In this document: piece by piece, positions 1 to 9,620 of the stretch | How positions within the stretch are numbered: the first letter of the stretch is position 1 | Layout of the letters: each line of letters starts with the position of its first letter | Origin: Collimonas sp. OK607 | GTDB taxonomy: Bacteria > Pseudomonadota > Gammaproteobacteria > Burkholderiales > Burkholderiaceae_D | NCBI RefSeq assembly: GCF_900111995.1 | Contig: NZ_FOKF01000008.1 | Span: 62,001-126,000 of the forward strand | Length of the DNA stretch: 64,000 bases | Reading direction: 5' to 3' | Made by a program: the position numbers and the translations under genes | Notes under the pieces: model-generated | Databases searched by the model: none | Told to the model about the DNA's origin: nothing | What the model saw: the letters and a program-made list of their open reading frames with translations, nothing else

Positions 1-1044
1 GGCGGCCACATATTTCCGGGCCTGGCGATTGCAGACACCATGCGCGCGCGCGGCTGGCAAGTGAGCTGGCTTGGAACCACTCACGGCATGGAGTGCGATC
101 TGGTGCCGCAGCATGGCATCGAGATGGACAAGATTATTTTTTCCGGCTTGCGCGGCAAAGGCCTGGCGCATACGTTGCGTGGAGCCTGGCGCATGCTGCT
201 GAGTTTCCCGGCCTGCTTCCGTATCCTGGGCCGGCGCCAGGCCGATGTAGTGCTGGGCATGGGTGGTTATGTGACAGTACCGGGCGGCGCAATGGCGCGT
301 CTGCGCGGCGTGCCGTTGGTGCTGGTGAATGCCGATGCGGCCTTGCTGTTATCGAACAAGACCCTGACGCCGCTGGCGCAACGGGTGTTGTTCGGCTTTC
401 CGGCAGATTTCGGACGTGCGGCAAGCAAAGCGCTGGTCACCGGCAATCCGGTACGCAAGGAAATCCTGGCGTTACCGTTGCCGGCAGAACGCTATAGCGG
501 CCGCATCGGCCCATTGCGTCTGCTGGTGGTGGGCGGCAGCCTGGGTGCCAAGGCGCTCAACGATTGTTTGCCGGCAGCCCTGGCTTTGATACCGGCCGAT
601 TTGCGGCCAAGCATCACGCATCAATCCGGCAAGCAGCATATCGATGCCTTGCGTAGCGCTTATGCAGCGGCCGGGGTAACAGCAGAGGTTGTGGCGTTTA
701 TCGACGATATGCCGCGCCGTTACGCTGATGCCGATCTCGTAATTTGCCGGGCCGGGGCGATTACGGTCTCGGAACTGACCGCGGCCGGCGTCGCCAGCGT
801 ACTGGTGCCGCTGGTGGCATCGACTACTTCGCACCAGCGCGACAATGCACGCTGGATGGCGACACAGAAAGCGGCGATTCATTTACCGCAAACAGATTTA
901 AGCAAAGAGCGCCTGGCCGCGTTGTTGACGCGGATCTCGCGTCAGGACTGCCAAACGATGGCGCAGGCAGCATATGAAAACGGCCGGCGCGATGCCAATC
1001 AGGCGATCGCGCAGGTTCTTGAAGAATTAGCAGGTGACGTATGA
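1..1044 (+). CDS. murG: UDP-GlcNAc:lipid I transferase MurG (5' partial)
   Basis: Adds N-acetylglucosamine to lipid I to make lipid II on the inner face of the cytoplasmic membrane, the last intracellular step of peptidoglycan synthesis. The frame is open from base 1, so the start lies outside the window; 347 residues are visible, against about 355 for E. coli MurG. The first visible residues ([11 protein letters not shown]) are the end of the N-terminal glycine-rich loop. The C-terminal GT-B half carries [13 protein letters not shown] and the nucleotide-sugar motif [15 protein letters not shown] followed by TSHQRDNA. The stop overlaps the murC start (ATGA), as expected in a dcw operon. Confidence 0.97.
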   Translation, partial: GGHIFPGLAIADTMRARGWQVSWLGTTHGMECDLVPQHGIEMDKIIFSGLRGKGLAHTLRGAWRMLLSFPACFRILGRRQADVVLGMGGYVTVPGGAMARLRGVPLVLVNADAALLLSNKTLTPLAQRVLFGFPADFGRAASKALVTGNPVRKEILALPLPAERYSGRIGPLRLLVVGGSLGAKALNDCLPAALALIPADLRPSITHQSGKQHIDALRSAYAAAGVTAEVVAFIDDMPRRYADADLVICRAGAITVSELTAAGVASVLVPLVASTTSHQRDNARWMATQKAAIHLPQTDLSKERLAALLTRISRQDCQTMAQAAYENGRRDANQAIAQVLEELAGDV

Positions 1045-2447
1045 AACATAAAGTTAAGAATATCCATTTTGTAGGTATCGGCGGTAGCGGCATGAGTGGC
1101 ATCGCAGAGGTGCTGTTGAATCTCGGTTACACGATTTCCGGCTCCGATCTCGGCAGCAATGCGGCTACCCGGCGCTTGGTAAGCTTGGGAGCCAAAATCA
1201 GCAAAGGGCACGCGGCGGCAAATATTGATCAGGCGCACGCGATCGTCACTTCGACAGCGGTGCAAGCGGATAACCCGGAAGTGGTTGCTGCGCGTGAAAA
1301 GCATATTCCTATCGTGCCACGCGCAGTCATGCTGGCGGAGTTGATGCGCCTCAAGCGCGGCATCGCGATTGCCGGCACGCACGGCAAGACCACCACCACC
1401 AGCCTGGTGGCGAGTGTGCTGGCGCAAGGCGGCCTGGATCCGACTTTCGTGATCGGCGGCCGCCTCACCAGTGCCGGCGCCAATGCCAAATTGGGTTCTG
1501 GCGACTTTATCGTGGCCGAAGCCGATGAATCGGACGCTTCGTTCCTGAATCTGTCGCCGGTGATCGAAGTGATCACCAATATCGACGCCGATCATATGGA
1601 TACCTATGATCACGATTTCAACAAATTGAAGCAGGCCTTTGTCGAATTCACCCAGCGCCTGCCGTTTTATGGCGTGGCGGTGTTGTGCATGGATGACGCC
1701 AATGTGCGCGAAATCATGCCGCAGATTTCCAAGCTGATTACTACCTACGGTTTCCATGAAGATGCCGATGTGCGCGCCATCGATGCCAAGGCAGTGGCCG
1801 GCCACATGCAATTCACGGTGATTCAAAAAGGTTTTGCGCCAATGCCGATCAGCCTGAACCAACCTGGCATGCACAATGTCCAGAACGCCTGTGCAGCGAT
1901 TGCGATCGCACGTGAGCTGGGCGTTGCGGACACTGCGATTCAGCAGGCGTTGACAGAATTTAACGGCGTTGGCCGGCGCTTCACGCGTTACGGCGAAATC
2001 AAACTGCAGGACGCCGCCGGTAAGCCGAACGGTGAATTTGCGCTGGTCGACGATTACGGCCACCACCCGGTGGAAACCGCAGCGACGATTTCGGCGGCGC
2101 GCGGCGCCTATCCTGGACGCCGTCTGGTGCTGGTGTTCCAGCCGCATCGTTACACCCGTACCCGCGATTTGTTTGAAGATTTTGTCAAAGTACTGTCTAC
2201 GGTTGACGTGCTGGTGCTGGCGGAGGTGTATGCCGCCGGCGAAGCGCCGATCGTGGCGGCCGACGGCCGCGCCCTGGCGCACGCCTTGCGGGTAGCCGGC
2301 ATGGCTGAGCTGGTATTTGTGGAAGACATCAACGATATGCCGGCGTCGATTTTGAACATCGCGCGCGACGGCGATGTGGTGATGACGATGGGAGCAGGCT
2401 CGATTAGCGGAGTTCCTGGCAAGTTGGCGCAACTGATAGAGCAATAG
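1041..2447 (+). CDS. murC: UDP-N-acetylmuramate--L-alanine ligase MurC
   Basis: ATP-dependent cytoplasmic ligase that adds L-alanine to UDP-MurNAc, the first step of the stem peptide. The 468 residues fit the family. An N-terminal UDP-binding loop GIGGSGMSG lies at residues 12-20 and the Mur-ligase ATP loop GTHGKTTTT at 112-120. Further on are the Mur-ligase sequences [10 protein letters not shown] and [10 protein letters not shown], and a DDYGHHP motif in the C-terminal domain. It overlaps murG by four bases and is followed 14 bp later by ddl, so all three are probably co-transcribed. Confidence 0.98.
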   Translation: MKHKVKNIHFVGIGGSGMSGIAEVLLNLGYTISGSDLGSNAATRRLVSLGAKISKGHAAANIDQAHAIVTSTAVQADNPEVVAAREKHIPIVPRAVMLAELMRLKRGIAIAGTHGKTTTTSLVASVLAQGGLDPTFVIGGRLTSAGANAKLGSGDFIVAEADESDASFLNLSPVIEVITNIDADHMDTYDHDFNKLKQAFVEFTQRLPFYGVAVLCMDDANVREIMPQISKLITTYGFHEDADVRAIDAKAVAGHMQFTVIQKGFAPMPISLNQPGMHNVQNACAAIAIARELGVADTAIQQALTEFNGVGRRFTRYGEIKLQDAAGKPNGEFALVDDYGHHPVETAATISAARGAYPGRRLVLVFQPHRYTRTRDLFEDFVKVLSTVDVLVLAEVYAAGEAPIVAADGRALAHALRVAGMAELVFVEDINDMPASILNIARDGDVVMTMGAGSISGVPGKLAQLIEQ

Positions 2448-2461
2448 GCAAGAGTAAAGAC

Positions 2462-3448
2462 ATGAGCAAAAAAATGACAGGTCATCAATTCGGAAAAGTC
2501 GGCGTGCTGTTCGGCGGGCGTTCGGCCGAGCGCGAAGTTTCCATCATGTCTGGAACGGGCGTGTTGCAAGCTTTGAAAAGCCGCGGTGTCGACGCCCATC
2601 TATTCGATCCGGGCGAGCGTAACCTGGCGGAACTGGCGGCGGAAAAATTCGATCGCGTGTTTATCGCCCTGCACGGCCGTTATGGCGAAGACGGTACGCT
2701 GCAAGGCGCGCTGGAACAGTTAGGCATTCCCTACACCGGTCCGGGTGTGATGGCGTCCGCGATTGCGATGGACAAGGTCATGACCAAGCGTGTCTGGCAA
2801 AGCATGGCATTGCCGACGCCGCGTTTCATTGTTCTGGATGCTCATAGCGCGACGCGCGAAGAGTTGCGTCAGGTACCGGACGTGCTGGGTTTGCCGCTGA
2901 TGCTGAAAGCGCCGCATGAAGGTTCGACCATCGGCATCAGCAAGGTCGTCGGCTATTCAGACATGAGCGAGGGTTTTGCACTGTGCGCCAAATTCGATGA
3001 GGTGGTGCTGGCTGAGGAATTCATTGCCGGACGCGAGTTGACGGTGCCGGTGTTGGGCGCTGGACGTAATGCCCGTGCCTTGCCCGTCGTCGAGATCCGT
3101 GCGCCGGACGGCAATTACGATTATCAGCATAAATATTTTACCGACGATACCAAGTATCTGTGCCCGGCGCCGCTGGATGAAGCCTTGACACAGCGCATAC
3201 AGTCGCTGGCAGTGCAGGCATTCAACGCCCTCGGATGCGAAGGCTGGGCGCGGGTCGATTTCATGTTGCGTTCATCGGATAACGAACCGTTCCTGCTGGA
3301 GATCAACACTTCACCAGGCATGACCGGCCATTCGCTGGTGCCGATCGCGGCCAAGGCGGACGGCGTCAGTTACGAAGATCTGTGCGTCGAAATATTGAAG
3401 TCGGCCTCGCTGGATTTGAAGCCGTCGAAAGACTGGAAGCCGGATTGA
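2462..3448 (+). CDS. ddl: D-alanine--D-alanine ligase
   Basis: Makes the D-Ala-D-Ala dipeptide that ends the peptidoglycan stem peptide, using ATP in the cytoplasm. At 328 residues it has DdlB length. The N-terminal motif [12 protein letters not shown] lies near residues 16-27, the ATP-grasp region includes [14 protein letters not shown], and the Mg/ligand-binding motif [15 protein letters not shown] is near the C-terminus. It sits between murC and ftsQ, the usual place for ddlB in the dcw cluster. A 75-bp gap follows before ftsQ. Confidence 0.97.
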   Translation: MSKKMTGHQFGKVGVLFGGRSAEREVSIMSGTGVLQALKSRGVDAHLFDPGERNLAELAAEKFDRVFIALHGRYGEDGTLQGALEQLGIPYTGPGVMASAIAMDKVMTKRVWQSMALPTPRFIVLDAHSATREELRQVPDVLGLPLMLKAPHEGSTIGISKVVGYSDMSEGFALCAKFDEVVLAEEFIAGRELTVPVLGAGRNARALPVVEIRAPDGNYDYQHKYFTDDTKYLCPAPLDEALTQRIQSLAVQAFNALGCEGWARVDFMLRSSDNEPFLLEINTSPGMTGHSLVPIAAKADGVSYEDLCVEILKSASLDLKPSKDWKPD

Positions 3449-3523
3449 TTCCGGTTTGAAAAAGAAAGCGTAAATATTTATTTTAAGAATTAACTAACGA
3501 TCCAAGCGATAAAGTCGATAACC

Positions 3524-4291
3524 ATGTGGCAAGACATCAAAATGTTGAACGCGATCTCCGGCGCCTTGCTGGGACTGGCTGCGCTCGCATTGCTGGCGTC
3601 TGGCGTCTGGTGGCTGGCGCAGCGCCCGATGTTTACCCTGAAGACGATTCGGATTGAAGCTGCCGGGAAGAGCGAACTGCGGCGCGTCAATCCATTAATC
3701 ATCCGGGCCAGCGCACTGCCTCGCATCAAGGGTAATTTTTTTACCGCCAACCTGGATACGGTGCGTACCGCTTTCGAGTCGGTGCCGTGGGTGCGCAAGG
3801 CAGCGGTGCAACGTGAATGGCCGAACACGTTGATCGTGACGATTGAAGAGCATCAGCCGCTGGCGACATGGGACGATGACGGCCGTCTGCTGTCGGTGTA
3901 TGGCGATTTGTTTACCGCCAACCTGGACGAAGCGGAAGAAGACGGCGAGTTATTGCGCATGTCGGGTCCGAAAGGCAGCGAGAAAGATGTAACGGCGCGC
4001 CTGGCCGATTTCCGCTCATGGTTTGCGCCGCTGAAACTGAGTCCGGTTGAGGTGGAGTTGTCCACGCGTTATGCATGGACTGTGAAACTGAACAACGGCA
4101 TGACGGTAGAGCTGGGGCGAGAGCAGAACAAGAGCACGCTGAAAGACCGCGTGGCACGACTGGTGCAGATCTATCCGCAACTGCTGTCGCGTTTGCAGAA
4201 CCGGATTGAAAGTGTAGATATGCGGTATCCGAATGGCTTGGCGCTGAAGGCGAGCGGCATGTCGAGCGGATTGGGAAGCAAGAAAAAATAA
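3524..4291 (+). CDS. ftsQ: cell division protein FtsQ
   Basis: Bitopic membrane protein of the divisome that binds FtsB/FtsL and links early and late division proteins. The 255 residues show one N-terminal membrane segment (about residues 12-32), then a POTRA-type region starting FTLKTIRIEAAGKSELRRV and containing VPWVRKAAVQREWPNTLIVTIEEHQP (shown here in two adjoining parts: VPWVRKAAVQREWP and NTLIVTIEEHQP), then the beta domain. It is placed between ddl and ftsA, 10 bp upstream of ftsA. The C-terminus ends in a basic SKKK tail. Sequence conservation in this family is low, so the call leans on architecture and position. Confidence 0.95.
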   Translation: MWQDIKMLNAISGALLGLAALALLASGVWWLAQRPMFTLKTIRIEAAGKSELRRVNPLIIRASALPRIKGNFFTANLDTVRTAFESVPWVRKAAVQREWPNTLIVTIEEHQPLATWDDDGRLLSVYGDLFTANLDEAEEDGELLRMSGPKGSEKDVTARLADFRSWFAPLKLSPVEVELSTRYAWTVKLNNGMTVELGREQNKSTLKDRVARLVQIYPQLLSRLQNRIESVDMRYPNGLALKASGMSSGLGSKKK

Positions 4292-4301
4292 GCGAAACAC
4301 T

Positions 4302-5534
4302 ATGACAAAAGACGCAAAAAATTTGATCGTCGGTCTCGACATCGGTACCTCCAAAGTGGTGGCCGTGGTTGCCGAGGTATTGTCCGACGGGCGCCATGAA
4401 GTCATCGGCCTGGGCCAGGCTGAATCCAAGGGGCTGAAAAAGGGCGTGGTGGTGAATATCGAAGCCACCGTCGAGTCTATCCAGCGCGCGTTGGAAGAGG
4501 CTGAGCTGATGGCCGACTGCAAGATCCGCAATGTCTACACCGGGATCGCGGGCAGCCATATCCGCAGCTTCAATTCCAGCGGTATGGTGGCGATCAAGGA
4601 CAAGGAAGTCAGCGCAGCCGACGTCTCGCGCGTTATAGAAACGGCCAAGGCAGTCAATATTCCTACCGACCAGCAATTGCTGCATACCGTGCCGCAGGAA
4701 TTTATTGTCGATAGCCAGGAAGATGTGCGTGAACCAATCGGCATGAGCGGCATCCGACTGGAAGTGAAAGTACACATCGTCACCGGTGCGGTATCGGCGG
4801 TACAGAACATCGTCAAGTGTATCCGACGCTGTGGACTGGAAGTGTCGGACCTGACCTTGCAGCCGCTGGCATCGGCAGATGCGGTACTTACATCTGACGA
4901 GAAAGAGTTGGGCGTGGTGCTGGTTGATATCGGTGGCGGGACTACCGACGTTGCGGTATTCACGGAAGGTGCGATCCGGCATACCGCGGTGATTCCGATT
5001 GCCGGCGACCAGATTACCAACGACATTGCGATGGCGCTGCGTACGCCGACCAATGAGGCAGAAGAAATCAAGCTGCGTTACGGCGTGGCCAAACAGATCC
5101 TGGCCGACCCGGGTGAAACGCTGGAAGTGCCTGGCCTGGGCGATCGCAATCCACGCACCTTGTCGCGCCAGGCTTTGGCGGCAGTGATCGAACCGCGCGT
5201 GGAAGAATTGTTCGCGCTGGTGCACCAGGTAGTGCGCGAGTCAGGGTATGAAGAGGTATTGTCGAGCGGTGTGGTGCTGACCGGCGGCTCGGCAATGATG
5301 CCCGGCATGATTGAACTGGCGGAGGATATTTTCCTCAAGCCTGCGCGCCTGGGCACTCCGGAGTATCACGGTCAGCTGGCTGATGTCGTGCGTAGCCCGC
5401 GTTATTCGACCGTACTGGGTTTGCTGCTGGAAGCAAAAAAACAGTACCTGCGTGGCTACATCGTGACACGTCAGGAAGGCTCGGCGAAGGCAATCTGGCA
5501 GCGTATGAAGGAGTGGTTCCTGGGTAATTTTTGA
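4302..5534 (+). CDS. ftsA: cell division protein FtsA
   Basis: Actin-fold ATPase that tethers FtsZ filaments to the membrane and recruits later divisome proteins. The 410 residues begin with the phosphate-1 loop VGLDIGTSKVVAVV (residues about 10-23). The phosphate-2 region VLVDIGGGTTDVAVF and the adenosine motif SSGVVLTGGSAMMPGM follow. The C-terminus contains a short amphipathic stretch (AIWQRMKEWFLGNF) suited to membrane attachment. It starts 10 bp after ftsQ and is separated from ftsZ by 157 bp of AT-richer DNA that probably holds an ftsZ promoter. Confidence 0.98.
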   Translation: MTKDAKNLIVGLDIGTSKVVAVVAEVLSDGRHEVIGLGQAESKGLKKGVVVNIEATVESIQRALEEAELMADCKIRNVYTGIAGSHIRSFNSSGMVAIKDKEVSAADVSRVIETAKAVNIPTDQQLLHTVPQEFIVDSQEDVREPIGMSGIRLEVKVHIVTGAVSAVQNIVKCIRRCGLEVSDLTLQPLASADAVLTSDEKELGVVLVDIGGGTTDVAVFTEGAIRHTAVIPIAGDQITNDIAMALRTPTNEAEEIKLRYGVAKQILADPGETLEVPGLGDRNPRTLSRQALAAVIEPRVEELFALVHQVVRESGYEEVLSSGVVLTGGSAMMPGMIELAEDIFLKPARLGTPEYHGQLADVVRSPRYSTVLGLLLEAKKQYLRGYIVTRQEGSAKAIWQRMKEWFLGNF

Positions 5535-5691
5535 TACGTTTTTTTATATTGCTGAGTTACGTTTATTTAGACCGTTTTTCAATACGAGATTTGTTTTTAA
5601 CGTTGTTTGTGCAACACGCAGTTGTCAGTTGCTAGGCCTCACACAGCGTGATGCCTATTGACTGAATGCTGCATCTTTATGAGGAAATATC

Positions 5692-6867
5692 ATGGAAATC
5701 GATATGCTTGACAATGCAACTTTGGGCACCGTGATTAAAGTCGTCGGTGTCGGTGGCGCTGGTGGTAATGCGGTCCAACATATGATCAACAAGGGTGTGT
5801 CCGGCGTGGAGTTCATTGCCGCTAACACTGATGCACAGGCGCTTAAGCAATCGAAGGCGCATAACGTTATCCAGATCGGCGAGACCGGCCTGGGTGCCGG
5901 TATGAAGCCGTCGGTTGGCCGCCAGCTGGCCGAAGAATCGCGTAGCCGCATCGAAGATGCACTGCGCGGTGCGCACATGGTGTTCATCGCCGCAGGCATG
6001 GGCGGCGGCACCGGCACCGGTGCTGCACCGGTGGTGGCGCAGATCGCCAAGGAGCAAGGCGCGCTGACGGTGGCGGTGGTGTCGAAGCCATTCTCCTACG
6101 AAGGCCAGAAGTGCATGGACATCGCCGATGAAGGTCTGGAAGCATTGTCCCAGCATGTCGATTCGCTAATCATCATTCTCAACGAAAAACTCGAAGAGAT
6201 TTATGAAGACGACAGCATGATGGAGTGGCTGCAACACGCCGACGACGTCCTCAACAATGCCGTTGCCGGGATCGCCGAAATCATCAACGTGCCTGGTCAC
6301 ATCAACGTCGACTTCAATGACGTCAAGACCATCATGGGCGAACAAGGCAAGGCAATGATGGGTACTGCTACTGCGCACGGCGTAGATCGCGCGCGTCTGG
6401 CAGCGGAGCAGGCAGTTGCTTCGCCGTTGTTGGATGGCATCGATTTGTCCGGCGCCCGAGGGGTGTTGGTCAACGTTACTGCCAGCCGCAGCCTGAAGGG
6501 TAAGGAAATCAAGGAAGTGATGGCAACCGTGCGTGCTTTTGCTGCGCCGGATGCATCGATTGCCCAAGGGATTGCCTACGACGAAACCATGGGCGACGAT
6601 ATCCGCGTCACCGTGGTGGCAACCGGCCTCGGCCGTGCACGCAAGTCGGTGCAACTGGTGCAAGCACCGATGATGCGTACCGGTACCCACAACGAGCCGA
6701 TGATGCATGGCCAGGCTTCGGTGGGACATGGCAGCTCTTCGTTCGAAGGCATGAAGGCGCCGGCGGTATGGCGTCGTGAATCGGCTTCCGACACGGTGCG
6801 GGCTTTGGAAAAGAACGGTATGGAAACCTACGACATCCCGGCTTTCTTGCGCAAGCAGGCCGACTAA
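5692..6867 (+). CDS. ftsZ: cell division GTPase FtsZ
   Basis: Tubulin homologue that polymerises into the Z ring at mid-cell. The 391 residues contain the GTP-binding glycine motif GGGTGTG at 104-110, the early loop VGVGGAGGNAV at 18-28, and the T7 synergy loop around NVDFNDVKTIM. The conserved C-terminal peptide is YDIPAFLRKQAD, the docking site for FtsA and ZipA. A good ribosome site (GAGGA, 5680-5684) precedes the ATG. Two hairpins follow: an extended one at 6888-6921 and the terminator at 6969-6999. ZapD and MinC encoded later in the window act on this protein. Confidence 0.99.
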   Translation: MEIDMLDNATLGTVIKVVGVGGAGGNAVQHMINKGVSGVEFIAANTDAQALKQSKAHNVIQIGETGLGAGMKPSVGRQLAEESRSRIEDALRGAHMVFIAAGMGGGTGTGAAPVVAQIAKEQGALTVAVVSKPFSYEGQKCMDIADEGLEALSQHVDSLIIILNEKLEEIYEDDSMMEWLQHADDVLNNAVAGIAEIINVPGHINVDFNDVKTIMGEQGKAMMGTATAHGVDRARLAAEQAVASPLLDGIDLSGARGVLVNVTASRSLKGKEIKEVMATVRAFAAPDASIAQGIAYDETMGDDIRVTVVATGLGRARKSVQLVQAPMMRTGTHNEPMMHGQASVGHGSSSFEGMKAPAVWRRESASDTVRALEKNGMETYDIPAFLRKQAD

Positions 6868-6968
6868 ATCCAGGTTGTTCTGACCGGCGCTGATGACGGG
6901 ATCAAATACCCGCTATCAGCGTCAGCGTTCTGCATGAATTTGCGGAACAAGGCATACTGCGGGTTCCA

Positions 6969-6999
6969 CGCCGCGTCGAAAGGCGCGGCGTTTTCTTTT
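6969..6999 (+). terminator. terminator after ftsZ
   Basis: Stem CGCCGCG (6969-6975) pairs with CGCGGCG (6984-6990) around an 8-base loop and is followed by TTTTCTTTT. A second hairpin upstream (CGCTGAT at 6888-6894 with ATCAGCG at 6915-6921, plus an inner CGGG/CCCG) lies directly after the stop and may protect the 3' end. Confidence 0.8.
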
Positions 7000-7108
7000 G
7001 TGGGATCCACAGACATTCGATGTCTCTGAGATGTGGCAAAGCGGTTCAATTAACCGTTGTGCCGAGAGTTTCAGGGGCGCCATCAATTACCTAGACAAGG
7101 ACTACATC

Positions 7109-7615
7109 ATGACTATCAAGATCGGCGATCACCTGCCAGAAGGCAAATTAGCAGAATTCATCGAAACCGAAACCGAAGGTTGCGCACTTGGACCAAATAC
7201 GTTCAATGTCAGCGATCTGGTTAAAGGTAAGAAAATCGCTTTGTTCGCGGTACCTGGCGCTTTCACGCCGACTTGTTCGGCCAAGCATCTGCCAGGCTAT
7301 ATCCAGCACGCAGCGGAATTCAAGGCTAAGGGCGTAGATGAGATCTGGGCGATTTCGGTCAATGACGCGTTCGTCATGGGTGCCTGGGGTCGTGATCAGA
7401 AAGCCACCGGCATCGTGCGTTTGCTGGCCGACGGCAATGCTGATTTCGTCAAAGCACTGGGCCTCGACGCCGATTTCGGCAAGTTCGGCATGGGCGTGCG
7501 TTCGCAACGTTTCTCGGCGCTGATCGACGACGGCGTGGTCACGCAGCTGAACGTTGAGCAAGGCGGCAAGTTTGAAGTGTCCAATGCAGAAACCCTGCTG
7601 GCGCAACTGGCTTAA
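7109..7615 (+). CDS. peroxiredoxin, Prx5/AhpE-like type II
   Basis: Thiol peroxidase that reduces hydrogen peroxide and organic hydroperoxides. From the ATG at 7109 it is 168 residues; the frame stays open upstream to 6998 but MTIKIGDHLPEG is the family N-terminus and an AAGG element lies just upstream. The catalytic motif PGAFTPTCSAKH holds the peroxidatic Cys56. The family reduces itself through glutathione/glutaredoxin or thioredoxin. It stands alone between ftsZ and lpxC with terminators on both sides, so it is probably a separate transcription unit. Confidence 0.95.
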   Translation: MTIKIGDHLPEGKLAEFIETETEGCALGPNTFNVSDLVKGKKIALFAVPGAFTPTCSAKHLPGYIQHAAEFKAKGVDEIWAISVNDAFVMGAWGRDQKATGIVRLLADGNADFVKALGLDADFGKFGMGVRSQRFSALIDDGVVTQLNVEQGGKFEVSNAETLLAQLA

Positions 7616-7639
7616 ACTGCATTATCGGCTGTAGGCAAG

Positions 7640-7671
7640 GCGGCGCTGGCCTGAAGGCTAGCGCCGCTTTT
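7640..7671 (+). terminator. terminator after peroxiredoxin gene
   Basis: GCGGCGCTGGCC (7640-7651), loop TGAA, then GGCTAGCGCCGC (7656-7667) and TTTT. This is a strong stem with one mismatch, 24 bp after the stop. Confidence 0.8.
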
Positions 7672-7738
7672 CAATTGTATGGACAGAAACATCAAATACG
7701 TGAAGTCGTGTTTTTTACCCCACACTGGCTACACATCG

Positions 7739-7769
7739 TTACAGAATAATTATCAGTCAGATTTATAAT
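7739..7769 (+). promoter_or_regulatory. candidate lpxC promoter next to the start codon
   Basis: A perfect TATAAT lies at 7764-7769, only six bases before the lpxC ATG (7776), with TTACAG at 7739-7744 as a weak -35 at 19-bp spacing. No purine-rich ribosome site is present before the ATG. If this is the promoter, the transcript would begin at or next to the ATG. Confidence 0.4.
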
Positions 7770-7775
7770 GTCATC

Positions 7776-8711
7776 ATGTTGAAACAACGCACTATCAAGA
7801 AAATTGTCAAAACGACAGGCATTGGCGTCCATTCCGGCACCAAGGTCGAGCTGACCCTGCGTCCGGCCGCCGTCGACACCGGAATCATTTTCCGTCGTGT
7901 CGATATTGACCCGGCTGTCGACCTCCCAGCAAAAGCTACCGAAGTCGGCGATACGCGCATGGCCTCGGTGCTGGTCAAAGACGGGGTGCGGGTATCGACC
8001 ATCGAGCATTTGATGTCTGCCTGCTCCGGGCTTGGCATTGATAATCTGTATGTCGACGTGACGGCCGAAGAAATTCCCATCATGGACGGCTCGGCATCGT
8101 CGTTCGTGTTTTTGCTACAGCAGGCCGGGCTGGAAGAGCAGGGCGCCGCCAAGAAATTCGTCCGCATCAAAAAATCCGTTGAAGTCCGCGAAGGCCAGGG
8201 CGACCGTGAAAAATGGGCGCGGCTGGATCCTTGCAATGGTTTCAAGCTCAAGTTCTTTATCGAATTCAATCACCCGGCAGTGGATGGCACCGGCCAGACC
8301 GCCGAGGTCGATTTCAGTATCCAGTCGTATGTGAAAGAAATCGCGCGCGCGCGTACCTTCGGCTTTATGCAAGATGTGGAAACCATGCGCGGCCTGGGAC
8401 TGGCGCGCGGCGGTTCGCTGGAAAATGCGATCGTGATGGATGAATACCGGATCCTCAACAGCGACGGCTTGCGCTATGAAAACGAGTTCGTGCGCCACAA
8501 GATCCTGGACGCCATCGGCGACCTGTACCTGATCGGCCATCCGCTGCTGGCCAGTTACACTGCCCACAAGTCCGGCCACGGATTGAATAACCAGTTGTTG
8601 CGCGCTTTATTGGCTCAGCCGGATGCGTATGATGTGGTCAGCTTCGAGGAGTTAGCCGAGGCGCCAGGCGCCTACCAGCGCCAGGTCGGGCAAGAGTGGG
8701 CGTTGAATTGA
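7776..8711 (+). CDS. lpxC: UDP-3-O-acyl-N-acetylglucosamine deacetylase LpxC
   Basis: Zinc deacetylase that performs the committed step of lipid A synthesis in the cytoplasm. The 311 residues start [11 protein letters not shown], which matches the family N-terminus closely and fixes the start. Zinc and catalytic residues are visible: E77-H78 in STIEHLM, H241 and D245 in [12 protein letters not shown], and H268 in KSGHGLNN. It follows the dcw cluster as in many Proteobacteria, here separated from ftsZ by the peroxiredoxin gene. The upstream region lacks a recognisable ribosome site. Confidence 0.98.
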   Translation: MLKQRTIKKIVKTTGIGVHSGTKVELTLRPAAVDTGIIFRRVDIDPAVDLPAKATEVGDTRMASVLVKDGVRVSTIEHLMSACSGLGIDNLYVDVTAEEIPIMDGSASSFVFLLQQAGLEEQGAAKKFVRIKKSVEVREGQGDREKWARLDPCNGFKLKFFIEFNHPAVDGTGQTAEVDFSIQSYVKEIARARTFGFMQDVETMRGLGLARGGSLENAIVMDEYRILNSDGLRYENEFVRHKILDAIGDLYLIGHPLLASYTAHKSGHGLNNQLLRALLAQPDAYDVVSFEELAEAPGAYQRQVGQEWALN

Positions 8712-8786
8712 ATTTTTACCAAGTGTTTGTGTATAATGTCATTTTTACAAGATGGCATTATTCTTTGCCTGTAGCGATTCGATGAT

Positions 8787-9299
8787 TTATTTCTTCTCGC
8801 TATAGCGTCTGACCATCGCTGCGATAGCATTTTTCAGTGCTTCGTTTGCAGCCGATGGCTCCAGTTCTTCCATCAACGAAGAGAATGCCGAAACCGCTTT
8901 GGATGAAAGCAGGGCTTGCTTGACGGCAGGTGCTTTCGTTAGGTTTTGGCTTACTTGCACTTTGATTCGGATTGCATTAATCTGCCAGTTTCCTGCTAGC
9001 AATTGGCTTTGCAAGCGTGGCAGTTGCTGCTTCAATTTGCTTGCAAGTGCGGCGTTGGGCGCGGATAGTACCAGTTGCCCGGCTTCGCATTGCAATACTT
9101 CGCAGGTACTGAACATGGCAGGCAATTCGGCGGCAATTTGCTTTTGCAGCGCCGCCATGCGTGTGACAGCAGGCAGCAATGCCGCCATCTTGTCATTTCC
9201 CCGTAAAAAATCGGTTGCGGCTTTTTGAGTCTGAGGCCTGGAGCCTGTTGTCGCTGGCCGGTAAGAAGAAGGTGAGAGAGTTGATGAGAGTCTGCGCAT
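8787..9299 (-). CDS. DUF721 / DciA-like protein
   Basis: 170-residue protein with a DUF721-type region (residues about 40-110), in which LPAMFSTCEVLQCEAGQLVLSAP is followed by AALASKLKQQLPRLQSQLL; the first is split here as LPAMFSTCEVLQCE and AGQLVLSAP. DUF721 members include DciA, a loader of the replicative helicase DnaB in many bacteria. Position between lpxC and secA on the opposite strand is common in Betaproteobacteria. The N-terminus is basic and Ser/Thr-rich. Whether it truly loads helicase is an inference from the family. Confidence 0.75.
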   Translation of the reverse strand: MRRLSSTLSPSSYRPATTGSRPQTQKAATDFLRGNDKMAALLPAVTRMAALQKQIAAELPAMFSTCEVLQCEAGQLVLSAPNAALASKLKQQLPRLQSQLLAGNWQINAIRIKVQVSQNLTKAPAVKQALLSSKAVSAFSSLMEELEPSAANEALKNAIAAMVRRYSEKK

Positions 9300-9329
9300 G
9301 ATAGTGAAACCTTATCACACCTGTGACCA

Positions 9330-9596
9330 GGAGCCTATTGAGAATCAATTTGGGAGATGCGTTCAAACCAAAACGTGGGCTGGCAAGGCGCGTGGCGCAG
9401 CAGGGGCCGAGGCCCCTGCAAGCCATGCAACGCAGTCCAGCGCACGTTTTGGTTTGAACCCGGAGGGAACGAGCCGTAGGCGCCGCATGCCGTTGTTGCA
9501 ACTCCTTGCCGTAGCACCGCTACGTCGCGTCGTTGCGCCTAGGCCTGCAACGCCTACGTCACGTTCGCACTCCCAAATTGACTCTCAACAGGCTCC
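9330..9596. repeat. 267-bp intergenic element with terminal inverted repeats and two internal arms
   Basis: Ends 9330-9356 and 9570-9596 are 27-bp inverted repeats with two mismatches. Inside are two further hairpins. Arm one pairs GTTCAAACCAAAACGTG (9361-9377) exactly with 9443-9459 and is capped by GCAGGGGCC/GGCCCCTGC at 9400-9419. Arm two pairs 9465-9482 with 9551-9568 (15 of 18 bases, including CGTAGGCG/CGCCTACG) and is capped by GTAGC-ACC-GCTAC near 9511-9523. The whole would fold as a three-way junction. No convincing coding frame is present. It occupies the gap between the DUF721 gene and the M23 peptidase gene. Confidence 0.8.
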
Positions 9597-9620
9597 AGTC
9601 AGGGCGTCACCGGAGCTGCA

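Noticed and set aside
999-2444. 481-codon minus-strand open frame opposite murC
   Set aside because: Mirror frame of a conserved gene in GC-rich DNA; its translation is His/Arg/Gln-rich without family resemblance.
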